DNA of 51,350 bases, from the NCBI GenBank assembly GCA_944323775.1, contig CALUTT010000035.1:1-51350 (forward strand), given 5' to 3'. Source of the stretch: an uncultured Bacteroidales bacterium. GTDB lineage: Bacteria; Bacteroidota; Bacteroidia; Bacteroidales; UBA932. Position numbers and translations under genes: made by a program. Of the stretch, positions 17,739 through 24,946 are shown piece after piece (positions within the stretch are counted from its first letter, which is position 1; the number at the start of each line of letters is the position of its first letter). The notes below the pieces were generated by a model. That model had not been told where the DNA came from. It did no database searches and was given only the letters and a program-made list of their open reading frames with translations.

Positions 17739-18449
17739 CTATTCTTCAGGTGAATTTGCCTCTTCCTTGCCTTCCGGTTCTCCGAGGGCGTCCATGAGCG
17801 CTATTGTCGCGCTTTCCATGCTGTATACCAGAGATGATACCCTGGCAGTGAGGTAGTTGTACCCAAAGTACGCCAGGATGCCCACGATGAGTCCTCCGAC
17901 GGTGGTTATCATCGCGGTATAGATACCGCTCGAGAGCAGCGTGATATCGATGTTGTTGCCGGCATTGGACATGTTGAAGAAAGCCTGGACCATTCCGAGC
18001 ACGGTGCCGAGGAAACCTATCATGGGGGCTCCTCCCGCAATCGTGGCGAGATAGGGAAGGCCTTTTTCAAGTCTTGCCACTTCAACGTTGCCGACGTTCT
18101 CGACCGCCGTCTGTATGTCGCCGAGAGGCTTGCCTATCCTTGCGAGGCCGGCCTCGACCATCCTTGCCACAGGTGTGTCATATTTGGAGCAGAGGGTCTT
18201 TGCCGACTTTATCTTGCCTTCATGTATGTAGTCGCGGATGTCCATCATGAAATCCTTGTCTATTTTCGCGGCCTGGTGAAAAGCCCACCATTTTGCGCCG
18301 AAGATATAGACGGCGAGAATAGACAGAACGAGCAGTACCCACATCAGCGAGCCGCCCTTTGCCGCCATCTCGAAAAGTGAATAGGACATCTCCTGAGGAA
18401 CAGGAGTCACTTCTGCTGCAATGTCCATCTGAAGAAGAGGGAAAAACAT
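17739..18449 (-). CDS. exbB: ExbB/TolQ/MotA-type proton channel
   Basis: Pentameric inner-membrane proton channel that, with ExbD, drives TonB. Three TMs are visible: near residues 32-50 (SLMWVLLVLSILAVYIFGA), 132-152 (YLATIAGGAPMIGFLGTVLGM), and 171-193 (SGIYTAMITTVGGLIVGILAYFGYNYL). The start is placed at ATG 18449 (MFFPLLQMD) because the promoter at 18501-18532 would start transcription downstream of the earlier in-frame ATG at 18503. The product is 236 residues. It opens the exbB-exbD-tonB-rluB-era-parC run. Confidence 0.93.
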   Translation of the reverse strand: MFFPLLQMDIAAEVTPVPQEMSYSLFEMAAKGGSLMWVLLVLSILAVYIFGAKWWAFHQAAKIDKDFMMDIRDYIHEGKIKSAKTLCSKYDTPVARMVEAGLARIGKPLGDIQTAVENVGNVEVARLEKGLPYLATIAGGAPMIGFLGTVLGMVQAFFNMSNAGNNIDITLLSSGIYTAMITTVGGLIVGILAYFGYNYLTARVSSLVYSMESATIALMDALGEPEGKEEANSPEE

Positions 18450-18500
18450 ATTTCTGGAATTTTGTTTACAATACCAACGTCGGGCAATACGCCCAAGTCG

Positions 18501-18532
18501 CAAATATAGAAAAAAGCATCAAGCAAACCAAA
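18501..18532 (-). promoter_or_regulatory. exbB operon promoter
   Basis: Minus strand: TTTG (18532-18529), 20 nt, TATATTTG (18508-18501), a perfect match. It lies immediately after the truA stop codon, so the exbB unit can be expressed apart from truA. It predicts a 5' leader of about 45 nt to ATG 18449. Confidence 0.85.
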
Positions 18533-18536
18533 TCCG

Positions 18537-19364
18537 TCAGCCTTCCTGATTCAGCTCCCGGCCATATTCGACTCCGGTCAGGAAAAGCGCGTGTCCGGGG
18601 GCGCTTTCTCCGGCAAGACTGCGCATGACACTCTTCCCGCCGATGGCTCCCGGCTCGAGTATCAGAGAGGAGAACTCCGCGAGGTTTCTCTTGCCTCTGC
18701 CCACCTCTATCATGGTTCCTACGAGGGCTCTGACCATGTTGCGCAGGAATCTGTCTCCGCGTATGCGGAAGAACCAGTAGTCGGCGGCGGGGGTGCCGTC
18801 GGGGCCTGTCCTCCTGAACACCGGCAGAAGCGGATCGTAACTCTGCCATCCGGCCGAGCTTATGGTGCATATCGATGTGGCTGTGTCAGTGCCTGACTTT
18901 TCGAAGCATCTGAAGTCGTGCCTGCCCGCCAGCATCTGCGCGGCCTCGTTCATGAGTCCGAAGTCCAGGCACGGGTAGGAACACTGGTATGAATAACTGT
19001 CTGCAAACGGGTCTTTGACCCTGTGAAGAAAATATGTATATTCGCGTTGGACGGCATCGAACCTTGCGTGGAAATCTGCTCCTGTCGGCTCGATCAAGTG
19101 TACGGCTATGGATTGCGGGGTGATGGCATTTAATTTGCATTGCAACTTGTTCGTGTCCAGCCCTTCGGCGGCATCGAAATGAGCGACGTACCTCAAGGCG
19201 TTGACGCCAGTGTCGGTCCGGCCCGCTCCGGTAATTGTGACCGGGGCGCGCAGCAGTGTGGAGAGAGCTTCTGTAAGAGTCTGCTGGACACTTGGCTCGG
19301 AGGGCTGGACCTGCCATCCGTGGAAGTCCCTTCCGGAATATGAAAGTGTGATTTTATACCGCAT
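18537..19364 (-). CDS. truA: tRNA pseudouridine synthase A
   Basis: Makes pseudouridine at positions 38-40 of tRNA anticodon arms. The catalytic Asp is D51 in GAGRTDTGVNALRYVAHFD. Other family motifs are FHARFDAVQREYTYFL, and RFLRNMVRALVGTMIEVGRGK in the C-terminal half. At 275 residues the length is usual. It diverges from moxR with only 24 bp between the two starts. A TATTTTTG box (19379-19372) lies 7 nt upstream of its ATG, so the transcript may be leaderless. Confidence 0.96.
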   Translation of the reverse strand: MRYKITLSYSGRDFHGWQVQPSEPSVQQTLTEALSTLLRAPVTITGAGRTDTGVNALRYVAHFDAAEGLDTNKLQCKLNAITPQSIAVHLIEPTGADFHARFDAVQREYTYFLHRVKDPFADSYSYQCSYPCLDFGLMNEAAQMLAGRHDFRCFEKSGTDTATSICTISSAGWQSYDPLLPVFRRTGPDGTPAADYWFFRIRGDRFLRNMVRALVGTMIEVGRGKRNLAEFSSLILEPGAIGGKSVMRSLAGESAPGHALFLTGVEYGRELNQEG

Positions 19365-19371
19365 TACGACG

Positions 19372-19379
19372 CAAAAATA
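19372..19379 (-). promoter_or_regulatory. Candidate truA -7 box
   Basis: Minus strand TATTTTTG fits TAnnTTTG. No clear TTTG is seen 19-21 nt upstream (that region is the start of moxR), so it is a partial promoter match. It lies 7 nt from the truA ATG. Confidence 0.45.
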
Positions 19380-19388
19380 TCAAATTAT

Positions 19389-20381
19389 ATGGAAAGTGTA
19401 AACATAAAAGAGCTCAACGAGCGCATACAGAAAGAGAGCGCGTTCGTTGATCTCCTTTCCCTCGAGATGGGCAAGGTCATCGTCGGCCAGAAGCATCTTG
19501 TGGAGAATCTTATGATTGCCATGCTTGCCGGCGGCCATATCCTTCTCGAGGGCGTCCCCGGACTGGCCAAGACTCTTGCCATCAGCACTCTGGCCCAGGC
19601 CGTGGATGCAAAGTTCAGCAGAATCCAGTTTACTCCGGACCTCTTGCCTGCGGATGTGACCGGTACTCTGATCTATTCTCAGAAGAAGGAGCAGTTCGAG
19701 GTGCACAAGGGCCCTGTATTTGCCAACTTCGTGCTTGCCGATGAAATCAACCGTGCACCGGCCAAGGTCCAGTCTGCGCTGCTGGAGGCAATGCAGGAAA
19801 AGCAGGTGACTCTCGGTGACGAGACTTTCGCCCTGCCTGACCCCTTTCTCGTGATGGCCACACAGAACCCTATCGAGCAGGAAGGTACCTACCCGCTGCC
19901 CGAGGCGCAGGTGGACCGTTTCATGCTGAAGGTCAAGGTGGGCTATCCGAAAAAGGAGGAGGAGAAACTCATAATAAGGATGAACAACAGCGGGGAGTTC
20001 CCCAAGGCGTCCAAGGTGGTGGGGCCGGAAGACATCAGGCGTGCGCGCAGTGTCGTGCGTGAAGTCTATATGGACGAGAAGATCGAGCGCTACATCGTGG
20101 ACATAGTCTATGCGACGCGTACCCCGGAGGATTACGGGCTGGCCTCGATAAGCAGCTTCATCTCCTACGGAGCCTCTCCGCGTGCAAGCATCAGCCTGTC
20201 CATGGCGGCCAAGGCTTATGCTTTCATCAAGCGCAGGGGCTATGTGATACCTGAGGACGTGCGTGCCGTATGCCCTGAGGTCCTGCGTCACAGGATAGGC
20301 CTCAGCTATGAGGCGGAAGCCGAGAATGTAGTGCCTGAACAGATAATAGAACAGATAATCAATGCCGTCATCGTCCCGTAA
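19389..20381 (+). CDS. moxR: MoxR-family AAA+ ATPase
   Basis: MoxR ATPases act as chaperones that work with vWA-domain partners. Walker A is GVPGLAKT at about 54-61; Walker B is VLADEINRAPAKVQSALLEAMQE; sensor and MoxR signature residues are MATQNPIEQEGTYPLPEAQVDRFM. The C-terminal lid follows (YGASPRASISLSMAAKAYAF, VRAVCPEVLRHRIGLSYEA). The 330 residues are typical. It is the first gene of the Bat (Bacteroides aerotolerance) operon, and the next gene starts 20 nt before its stop. Confidence 0.96.
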   Translation: MESVNIKELNERIQKESAFVDLLSLEMGKVIVGQKHLVENLMIAMLAGGHILLEGVPGLAKTLAISTLAQAVDAKFSRIQFTPDLLPADVTGTLIYSQKKEQFEVHKGPVFANFVLADEINRAPAKVQSALLEAMQEKQVTLGDETFALPDPFLVMATQNPIEQEGTYPLPEAQVDRFMLKVKVGYPKKEEEKLIIRMNNSGEFPKASKVVGPEDIRRARSVVREVYMDEKIERYIVDIVYATRTPEDYGLASISSFISYGASPRASISLSMAAKAYAFIKRRGYVIPEDVRAVCPEVLRHRIGLSYEAEAENVVPEQIIEQIINAVIVP

Positions 20382-21261
20382 CAGTACTTCCGACCTGCTG
20401 TCGAAGGTCCGCAAGATTGAAATCAGGACCAAGGCCCTCTCGCGTCAGATCTTTGCCGGAGAGTACCATTCGGCCTTCAAGGGCCGCGGAATGGCCTTCA
20501 GCGAGGTACGCGAATACCAGTGGGGTGACGACGTGCGCACGATGGACTGGAACGTCACCGCAAGACTGCGCTCTCCTTACATCAAGGTATTCGAGGAGGA
20601 GAGGGAGCTTACGGTCGTCCTGCTTGTGGATGTGAGCAGATCCGGTCAGTTCGGGACCAGGATACAGACCAAGAGGGAAAGGATAGCCGAGATCGCGGCA
20701 GTCCTGAGTTACAGCGCGATATTGAACAACGACAAGGTCGGCGCCCTTTTCTTCTCTGACAGAGTCGAGAAGTTCATCCCTCCGGGAAAGGGGAGGCTCC
20801 ACCTGCTTCATATTATACGAGAGATGCTCGAGCTGACCCCGACATCCGACGGTACTGACATCGGCATGGCCCTGCGTTTCCTCTCGAATGCGGTCAAGAA
20901 GAAGTGCACGGCCTTCCTGCTGAGCGATCTGCTTGACGTGACTTCCGACGGCGTCCCCCGTTATGAGGAAGCTCTGAAGGTCGCCGCGCTAAGACATGAT
21001 CTCAGCGTGATCAAGGTCTTCGATCCCAGAGAACGTGAAATCGTTCCCATGGGGCTTGTCAATGTCAAGGACAGTGAATCCGGAGTATGTTCGTGGGTGA
21101 ATACCGACAGCCGCAGGGTCAGGGACGCCTACCGCAAATGGTTTGCCTTGGTTGAACGCAACGAGGCGGCCATTTTCAACAGATACAGAATCGACAACGT
21201 GGAAATTTCCACTGATGCCGACTACGTGAAGTCGCTTATGGGATTATTCAGCAGAAGATGA
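20362..21261 (+). CDS. DUF58 protein with a vWA-like fold
   Basis: A 299-residue protein usually found next to MoxR. The DUF58 signature GMAFSEVREYQWGDDVRTMDWNVTAR (about 48-70) is present, followed by a vWA-like domain with the metal-site motif LLVDVSRSGQFG (DxSxS intact) and FLLSDLLDV. No signal peptide or TM is apparent, so it is likely cytoplasmic and a MoxR partner. The start overlaps moxR by 20 nt and the stop overlaps the next start as ATGA. Its exact biochemical role is not established. Confidence 0.92.
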   Translation: MPSSSRNSTSDLLSKVRKIEIRTKALSRQIFAGEYHSAFKGRGMAFSEVREYQWGDDVRTMDWNVTARLRSPYIKVFEEERELTVVLLVDVSRSGQFGTRIQTKRERIAEIAAVLSYSAILNNDKVGALFFSDRVEKFIPPGKGRLHLLHIIREMLELTPTSDGTDIGMALRFLSNAVKKKCTAFLLSDLLDVTSDGVPRYEEALKVAALRHDLSVIKVFDPREREIVPMGLVNVKDSESGVCSWVNTDSRRVRDAYRKWFALVERNEAAIFNRYRIDNVEISTDADYVKSLMGLFSRR

Positions 21262-22217
21262 AGCTTGCTTTTCTGATACTTTTTGCCGTCATGGACATAG
21301 TGCCGTCCGGAAAGGCCAGTCTCGAGCCTCTCCAGGAGAGGGATTCCGTGCTGATAGCCGACCAGTTCAGATACGGCTTCAGGCTTGACGGCGTGGCGGA
21401 CGGGACAGTCCTGGAGCTGCAGGACCCTGAACTGTTCTCCAATGGGGACAGTCTTGTGCTTGTCAGGGGCTGGCAGCTGGATACGGTTTCAGTTGACAGG
21501 AGGTCCTCGACCGCGGACATAGAAGGGTCGGTGGTCATAACCTCGTTTGAAGAAGGCGTCCACAGACTGCCTCCTGTTGCCGTCAGGCGTACTCTTCCCG
21601 GCGGCGTCCGGACAGACACCCTGCTCTTCGAGCCGGGGACACTGGACGTGAAGACCATGCCGGTGGATACCGCCACATTCGTGGTCCACGACATCAAGGG
21701 TCAGATGCTCTATCCACTCACTTTCCGTGAGGTCCTGCCGTGGCTGCTCGGAGTCCTGGTCCTTGCCGGGGCGGTGGCCGCCTCAGTGTGGCTTGTCCGC
21801 AGGAGGAAATCCCGTGGCAGCCGTGCGGAAAAGACGCCTGAAGAGGCATATATCGTTGCGTTGAGGGAGCTTGACAAGTTCCGTTCAGACAGATTCTGGG
21901 CGCCCGAACAGCAGAAAAGCTACTATTCTGGCATTACTGATGTGCTCAAGTCGTACATCGAATCCGCTTTCGGAATAGATGCTCCGGAGATGACTACTCT
22001 CGAGCTTTTCTCTGCGCTCAAGGACAAGGAAGGCATACCTGCCGAACTTCTCGCTTCGGTGAGGGAACTTTTCGAAAGTGCAGATTATGTCAAGTTCGCC
22101 AAACATGTAGTCAGCCGTGACGAGGCTTCGTCCGCGCTGCCTGTGGCGGCGAAATTCGTGATGACAACACATCAGGCAAGGCTTGAGGAGGAGCGTAGTG
22201 AGAAAAATGTTCTTTGA
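21258..22217 (+). CDS. Bat-operon membrane protein of unknown function
   Basis: A 319-residue protein in the slot between DUF58 and batA. It has an N-terminal signal peptide (MKLAFLILFAVMDIVPSGKA), a periplasmic beta-rich region of about 130 residues (LQDPELFSNGDSLVLVRG...GVRTDTLLF), one TM near 160-185 (VLPWLLGVLVLAGAVAASVWLV), a basic stop-transfer segment RRRKSRGSR, and a cytoplasmic helical domain (YIVALRELDKFRS...YYSGITDVLKSYIESAFGIDAPEMTTLELF). That domain resembles the cytoplasmic part of BatD at 24947-27535, so both may dock on the same partner. Coupled by ATGA to DUF58; its end overlaps batA. Confidence 0.8.
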   Translation: MKLAFLILFAVMDIVPSGKASLEPLQERDSVLIADQFRYGFRLDGVADGTVLELQDPELFSNGDSLVLVRGWQLDTVSVDRRSSTADIEGSVVITSFEEGVHRLPPVAVRRTLPGGVRTDTLLFEPGTLDVKTMPVDTATFVVHDIKGQMLYPLTFREVLPWLLGVLVLAGAVAASVWLVRRRKSRGSRAEKTPEEAYIVALRELDKFRSDRFWAPEQQKSYYSGITDVLKSYIESAFGIDAPEMTTLELFSALKDKEGIPAELLASVRELFESADYVKFAKHVVSRDEASSALPVAAKFVMTTHQARLEEERSEKNVL

Positions 22218-23190
22218 GTATCCTGATCTGCTCTGGCTGCTGGTTGTCCCGGCTCTGCTTGTCGTACATTACCTTTACATGGAACTGCGGCACAGACGGC
22301 CTCACATGAGGGTGTCTACAGTCGTGCCGTGGAATGCAGGCGGCAGGTCCGTCCTCGGTGTCTTGCGCCACCTGCCTTTTGTCCTCAGGACGGCGGCACT
22401 CTGCCTGATTGTAGTCGCTATCGCCCGGCCCCGTTCGTCGTCGGAGTTCGAGCGTCGGGATACGGAAGGCATTGACATTATCTTTGCCATGGATGTCTCT
22501 ACCACCATGCTTGCAAGGGATTTCACTCCTGACAGGGTCAGTGCCGCCAAGGATATTGCCATCAACTTCATTGCCGACCGGCCGTACGACAGAATGGGTA
22601 TCGTCGTGTTCGCAGGTGAGAGCTATACGCAGTGCCCGCTCACTACCGACAGGGCGACCCTGATCAATCTGATGAAGGAGGTCCAGACAGATCTCATCGA
22701 GGACGGCACTGCAATAGGCAACGGTCTGGCGACTGCCGTGGCACGTCTGTCGGAATCCGACGCCCTGAGCAAGGTCGTCATACTGCTGACCGACGGCGTG
22801 AACAACCGGGGCGAGATAGCCCCTCTCACTGCGGCCGAGATCGCGCGGACTTATGGAGTCCGGGTATATACCATAGGGGTCGGTGCCAACGGAGTTGCGC
22901 CGTATCCTGTAATGACTCCCTGGGGTGTCGAGGTGCAGAATGTCAAGGTGGAGCTTGACGAGGAATTGCTCAAGCAGATTGCCTCGACGACCGGAGGAAA
23001 GTATTTCAGGGCGACAGACAACACGAAACTTGCGGAAATCTATTCGGAGATCAACAAGATGGAGACTTCGAGGACGACAGTGGACAGTTTCCCTGTCTAC
23101 AAGGAGAAATTCATGCCTTTCGCTGTCGCCGCCCTGTTGTGTCTGCTGCTTGAGCTTGTCATGAAACTGTTGATGAGGAGGCTGCCCTGA
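22198..23190 (+). CDS. batA: BatA, membrane-anchored vWA protein
   Basis: A 330-residue inner-membrane protein with two N-terminal TMs (LLWLLVVPALLVVHYLY; LRTAALCLIVVAIA), a vWA domain, and a C-terminal TM (FAVAALLCLLLELVMKLL). The metal site reads DVSTT (D99) where most members have DxSxS, so the last Ser is Thr; the downstream TDG motif (LLTDGVNNRG) is present. Start: GTG 22198 has AGGAGG 6 nt upstream; ATG 22207 is the alternative. It overlaps the previous gene by 20 nt and shares one base with batB (TGATG). Part of the aerotolerance complex known from B. fragilis. Confidence 0.93.
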   Translation: MRKMFFEYPDLLWLLVVPALLVVHYLYMELRHRRPHMRVSTVVPWNAGGRSVLGVLRHLPFVLRTAALCLIVVAIARPRSSSEFERRDTEGIDIIFAMDVSTTMLARDFTPDRVSAAKDIAINFIADRPYDRMGIVVFAGESYTQCPLTTDRATLINLMKEVQTDLIEDGTAIGNGLATAVARLSESDALSKVVILLTDGVNNRGEIAPLTAAEIARTYGVRVYTIGVGANGVAPYPVMTPWGVEVQNVKVELDEELLKQIASTTGGKYFRATDNTKLAEIYSEINKMETSRTTVDSFPVYKEKFMPFAVAALLCLLLELVMKLLMRRLP

Positions 23191-24188
23191 TGATTTACTT
23201 TGGTAATCCGATATTCCTGTATCTCCTGCTGCTGGTCCCGTTGATGCCGGTGGTCTATGCGCTGGTCCGTTCCGGCAGGAAGAGGCGTATGCGCCGTTTC
23301 GGTGACGAGGCCCTTGTCGCGTCGCTGATGCCGTCCTGGTCTTCATCGAAAGGATGGTGGCGTGTCGTGCTTTTTGCCTTGGGCTTCGCGTGCTTCGCAA
23401 TAGGTCTTTCCAGACCTGTCACCGGGGCAAAGCTGGCCAAGCGTGAGACAAGCGGGGCGGAGATAGTGATCTGTCTGGATGTGTCGAACTCGATGCTTGC
23501 AAGGGATTATTCGCCCGACAGGCTTACGCGCGCGAAGCTTGCCATCTCAAGACTGGTTGACAGACTTCAGGATGACAGGATAGGCCTCGTGCTTTTTGCC
23601 GGAAGCTCTTTTGTCCAGCTTCCCATTACCGCGGACTATGTTTCCGCCAAGATGTTCCTTAACTCCATAGACACGAAGTCTGTTCCCGTCCAGGGTACGG
23701 CAATAGGTGACGCCATTCTTACCGCCGCAAAGAGTTTCAGCACCCAGAGCGAGAAGAGCCGCGCGATAATCGTGATCACTGACGGCGAGAATCATGAGGA
23801 CGATGCTGTCCAGGCTGCCCATGACGTTGCCAAGACAGGTATTAGAGTCTATACGGTCGGAGTGGGATCCCAGCGGGGGGAGCCTGTGAGCGTGGACGGA
23901 GAACTGCTCAAGGACAGTCAGGGGGAGATAGTCGTGTCAAGGCTTGACGAGAAGACCCTCAAGGACATAGCTGCAGCCGGCAACGGCATCTATGTCCAGG
24001 CCGGCAACGATGAGTTCGGCCTCAACCCCGTGATCGACCAGATCAGGAGTTTCGAGGACGAGAAGCTCAGTTCCATAGTCTTTGAGGAGTATGACGAACA
24101 GTATATGTACTTTTTCGGTGCGGCTCTGGTTTTCTTTGTAATCGAGATGCTGATAGGTCAGCGAAGAATCAGAAGGAGGCTCTTTTGA
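23190..24188 (+). CDS. batB: BatB, membrane-anchored vWA protein
   Basis: 332 residues, clearly paralogous to BatA. Two N-terminal TMs (FLYLLLLVPLMPVVYAL; VVLFALGFACFAIGL), a vWA domain with intact metal site DVSNS (D97), then TDGENHEDDAVQAAH, and a C-terminal TM (YMYFFGAALVFFVIEMLI). The shared stretch LARDYSPDRL / LARDFTPDRV shows the duplication. BatA and BatB are thought to act together in the periplasm-facing Bat complex. It is followed by batC after 1 nt. Confidence 0.94.
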   Translation: MIYFGNPIFLYLLLLVPLMPVVYALVRSGRKRRMRRFGDEALVASLMPSWSSSKGWWRVVLFALGFACFAIGLSRPVTGAKLAKRETSGAEIVICLDVSNSMLARDYSPDRLTRAKLAISRLVDRLQDDRIGLVLFAGSSFVQLPITADYVSAKMFLNSIDTKSVPVQGTAIGDAILTAAKSFSTQSEKSRAIIVITDGENHEDDAVQAAHDVAKTGIRVYTVGVGSQRGEPVSVDGELLKDSQGEIVVSRLDEKTLKDIAAAGNGIYVQAGNDEFGLNPVIDQIRSFEDEKLSSIVFEEYDEQYMYFFGAALVFFVIEMLIGQRRIRRRLF

Positions 24189-24189
24189 T

Positions 24190-24933
24190 ATGAGAAGACT
24201 TGTTCTTTTAATATTTGTCATGGCAGTTTCGGTGCCGCTGTGTGCACAGGCCGACAGGCACGATGTCCGAAAGGGCAACCGTCATTTCAGGAAAGGAGAT
24301 TTCCGTGAGGCGGAGATTGATTACCGCAAGGCGGTGCTGAAGGATTCGCTCTCGCTTAAGGCGGCATACAATCTTGCCTCTGCCCTGTATCGCGAGGAAG
24401 ACTATGAATCTGCATCGAAGTCGCTTGATGCCGTTTCCGAACAGGGGGCCGGAAGTTCCGATTATCATTTCAATGCCGGAGACGTGTCTCTTGCCGTTGA
24501 GGACTATGCGGCTGCGGTGGAGAGTTTCAAGCAGTCCCTGTTGCTGAACCCTTCTGACCTTGAGGCAAAGGAAAACTACATATATGCCCGCAAGATGCTT
24601 GAGAACAGTATGGACAAGAATCAGGACCAGAACGGAGGGCAGAATTCCGAGGATAATAAGGAGGAGAGGAACAATCAGGACAATCAGAATAATCAGGGCG
24701 GCCAGAATGGCCAGGATGACCAGGATGACCAGAATGACCAGGACGGCCAGGGCAATCAGGACGATAACAAGGACGGCGGTTCCGAAGGTTCTGCCTCCGG
24801 CTCCGGTATTTCGAAGCGCCAGGCTGCTCAGATGCTCCGGGCCATCCAGGCCAAGGAGGCTGAAACTCAGGAAAAGGTCGGACGTGAGAAGGCCCTGCTC
24901 CTGAAGTCCAACCAGAAGGAAAAGAATTGGTAA
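24190..24933 (+). CDS. batC: BatC, TPR protein with an Asn/Gln/Asp-rich tract
   Basis: 247 residues: signal peptide (LVLLIFVMAVSVPLCAQA), TPR region at about 25-135 (RKGNRHFRKGDFREAEIDYRKAV, SLKAAYNLASALYREEDYESA), then a low-complexity tract at about 138-197 dominated by N, Q, D and G built from degenerate NQD/DQDDQ units, and a charged helical C-terminus. The tract is encoded by an imperfect short tandem repeat (about 24610-24775), so its length probably varies between strains. TPRs suggest a scaffold for BatA/BatB. Confidence 0.92.
   Translation: MRRLVLLIFVMAVSVPLCAQADRHDVRKGNRHFRKGDFREAEIDYRKAVLKDSLSLKAAYNLASALYREEDYESASKSLDAVSEQGAGSSDYHFNAGDVSLAVEDYAAAVESFKQSLLLNPSDLEAKENYIYARKMLENSMDKNQDQNGGQNSEDNKEERNNQDNQNNQGGQNGQDDQDDQNDQDGQGNQDDNKDGGSEGSASGSGISKRQAAQMLRAIQAKEAETQEKVGREKALLLKSNQKEKNW
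24620..24775 (+). repeat. Degenerate short repeat encoding the BatC Asn/Gln/Asp tract
   Basis: Units such as CAGGATGAC and CAGGACAAT recur in frame. Repeats of this kind change length by slippage. The antisense reading gives a misleading hydrophobic protein (see rejected items). Confidence 0.7.
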
Positions 24934-24946
24934 AGGAGAGTTGACG

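Noticed and set aside
18449-18503. Longer ExbB start at 18503
   Set aside because: It lies within the -7 box of the exbB promoter, so it would not be in the mRNA made there.
19380-20432. 350-residue open frame on the minus strand
   Set aside because: Antisense of moxR, with no motif; moxR has all family signatures on the plus strand.
22111-23400. 429-residue open frame on the minus strand
   Set aside because: It lies entirely antisense to batA/batB, is rich in H, R, P and Q as expected of a shadow frame, and has no recognisable domain.
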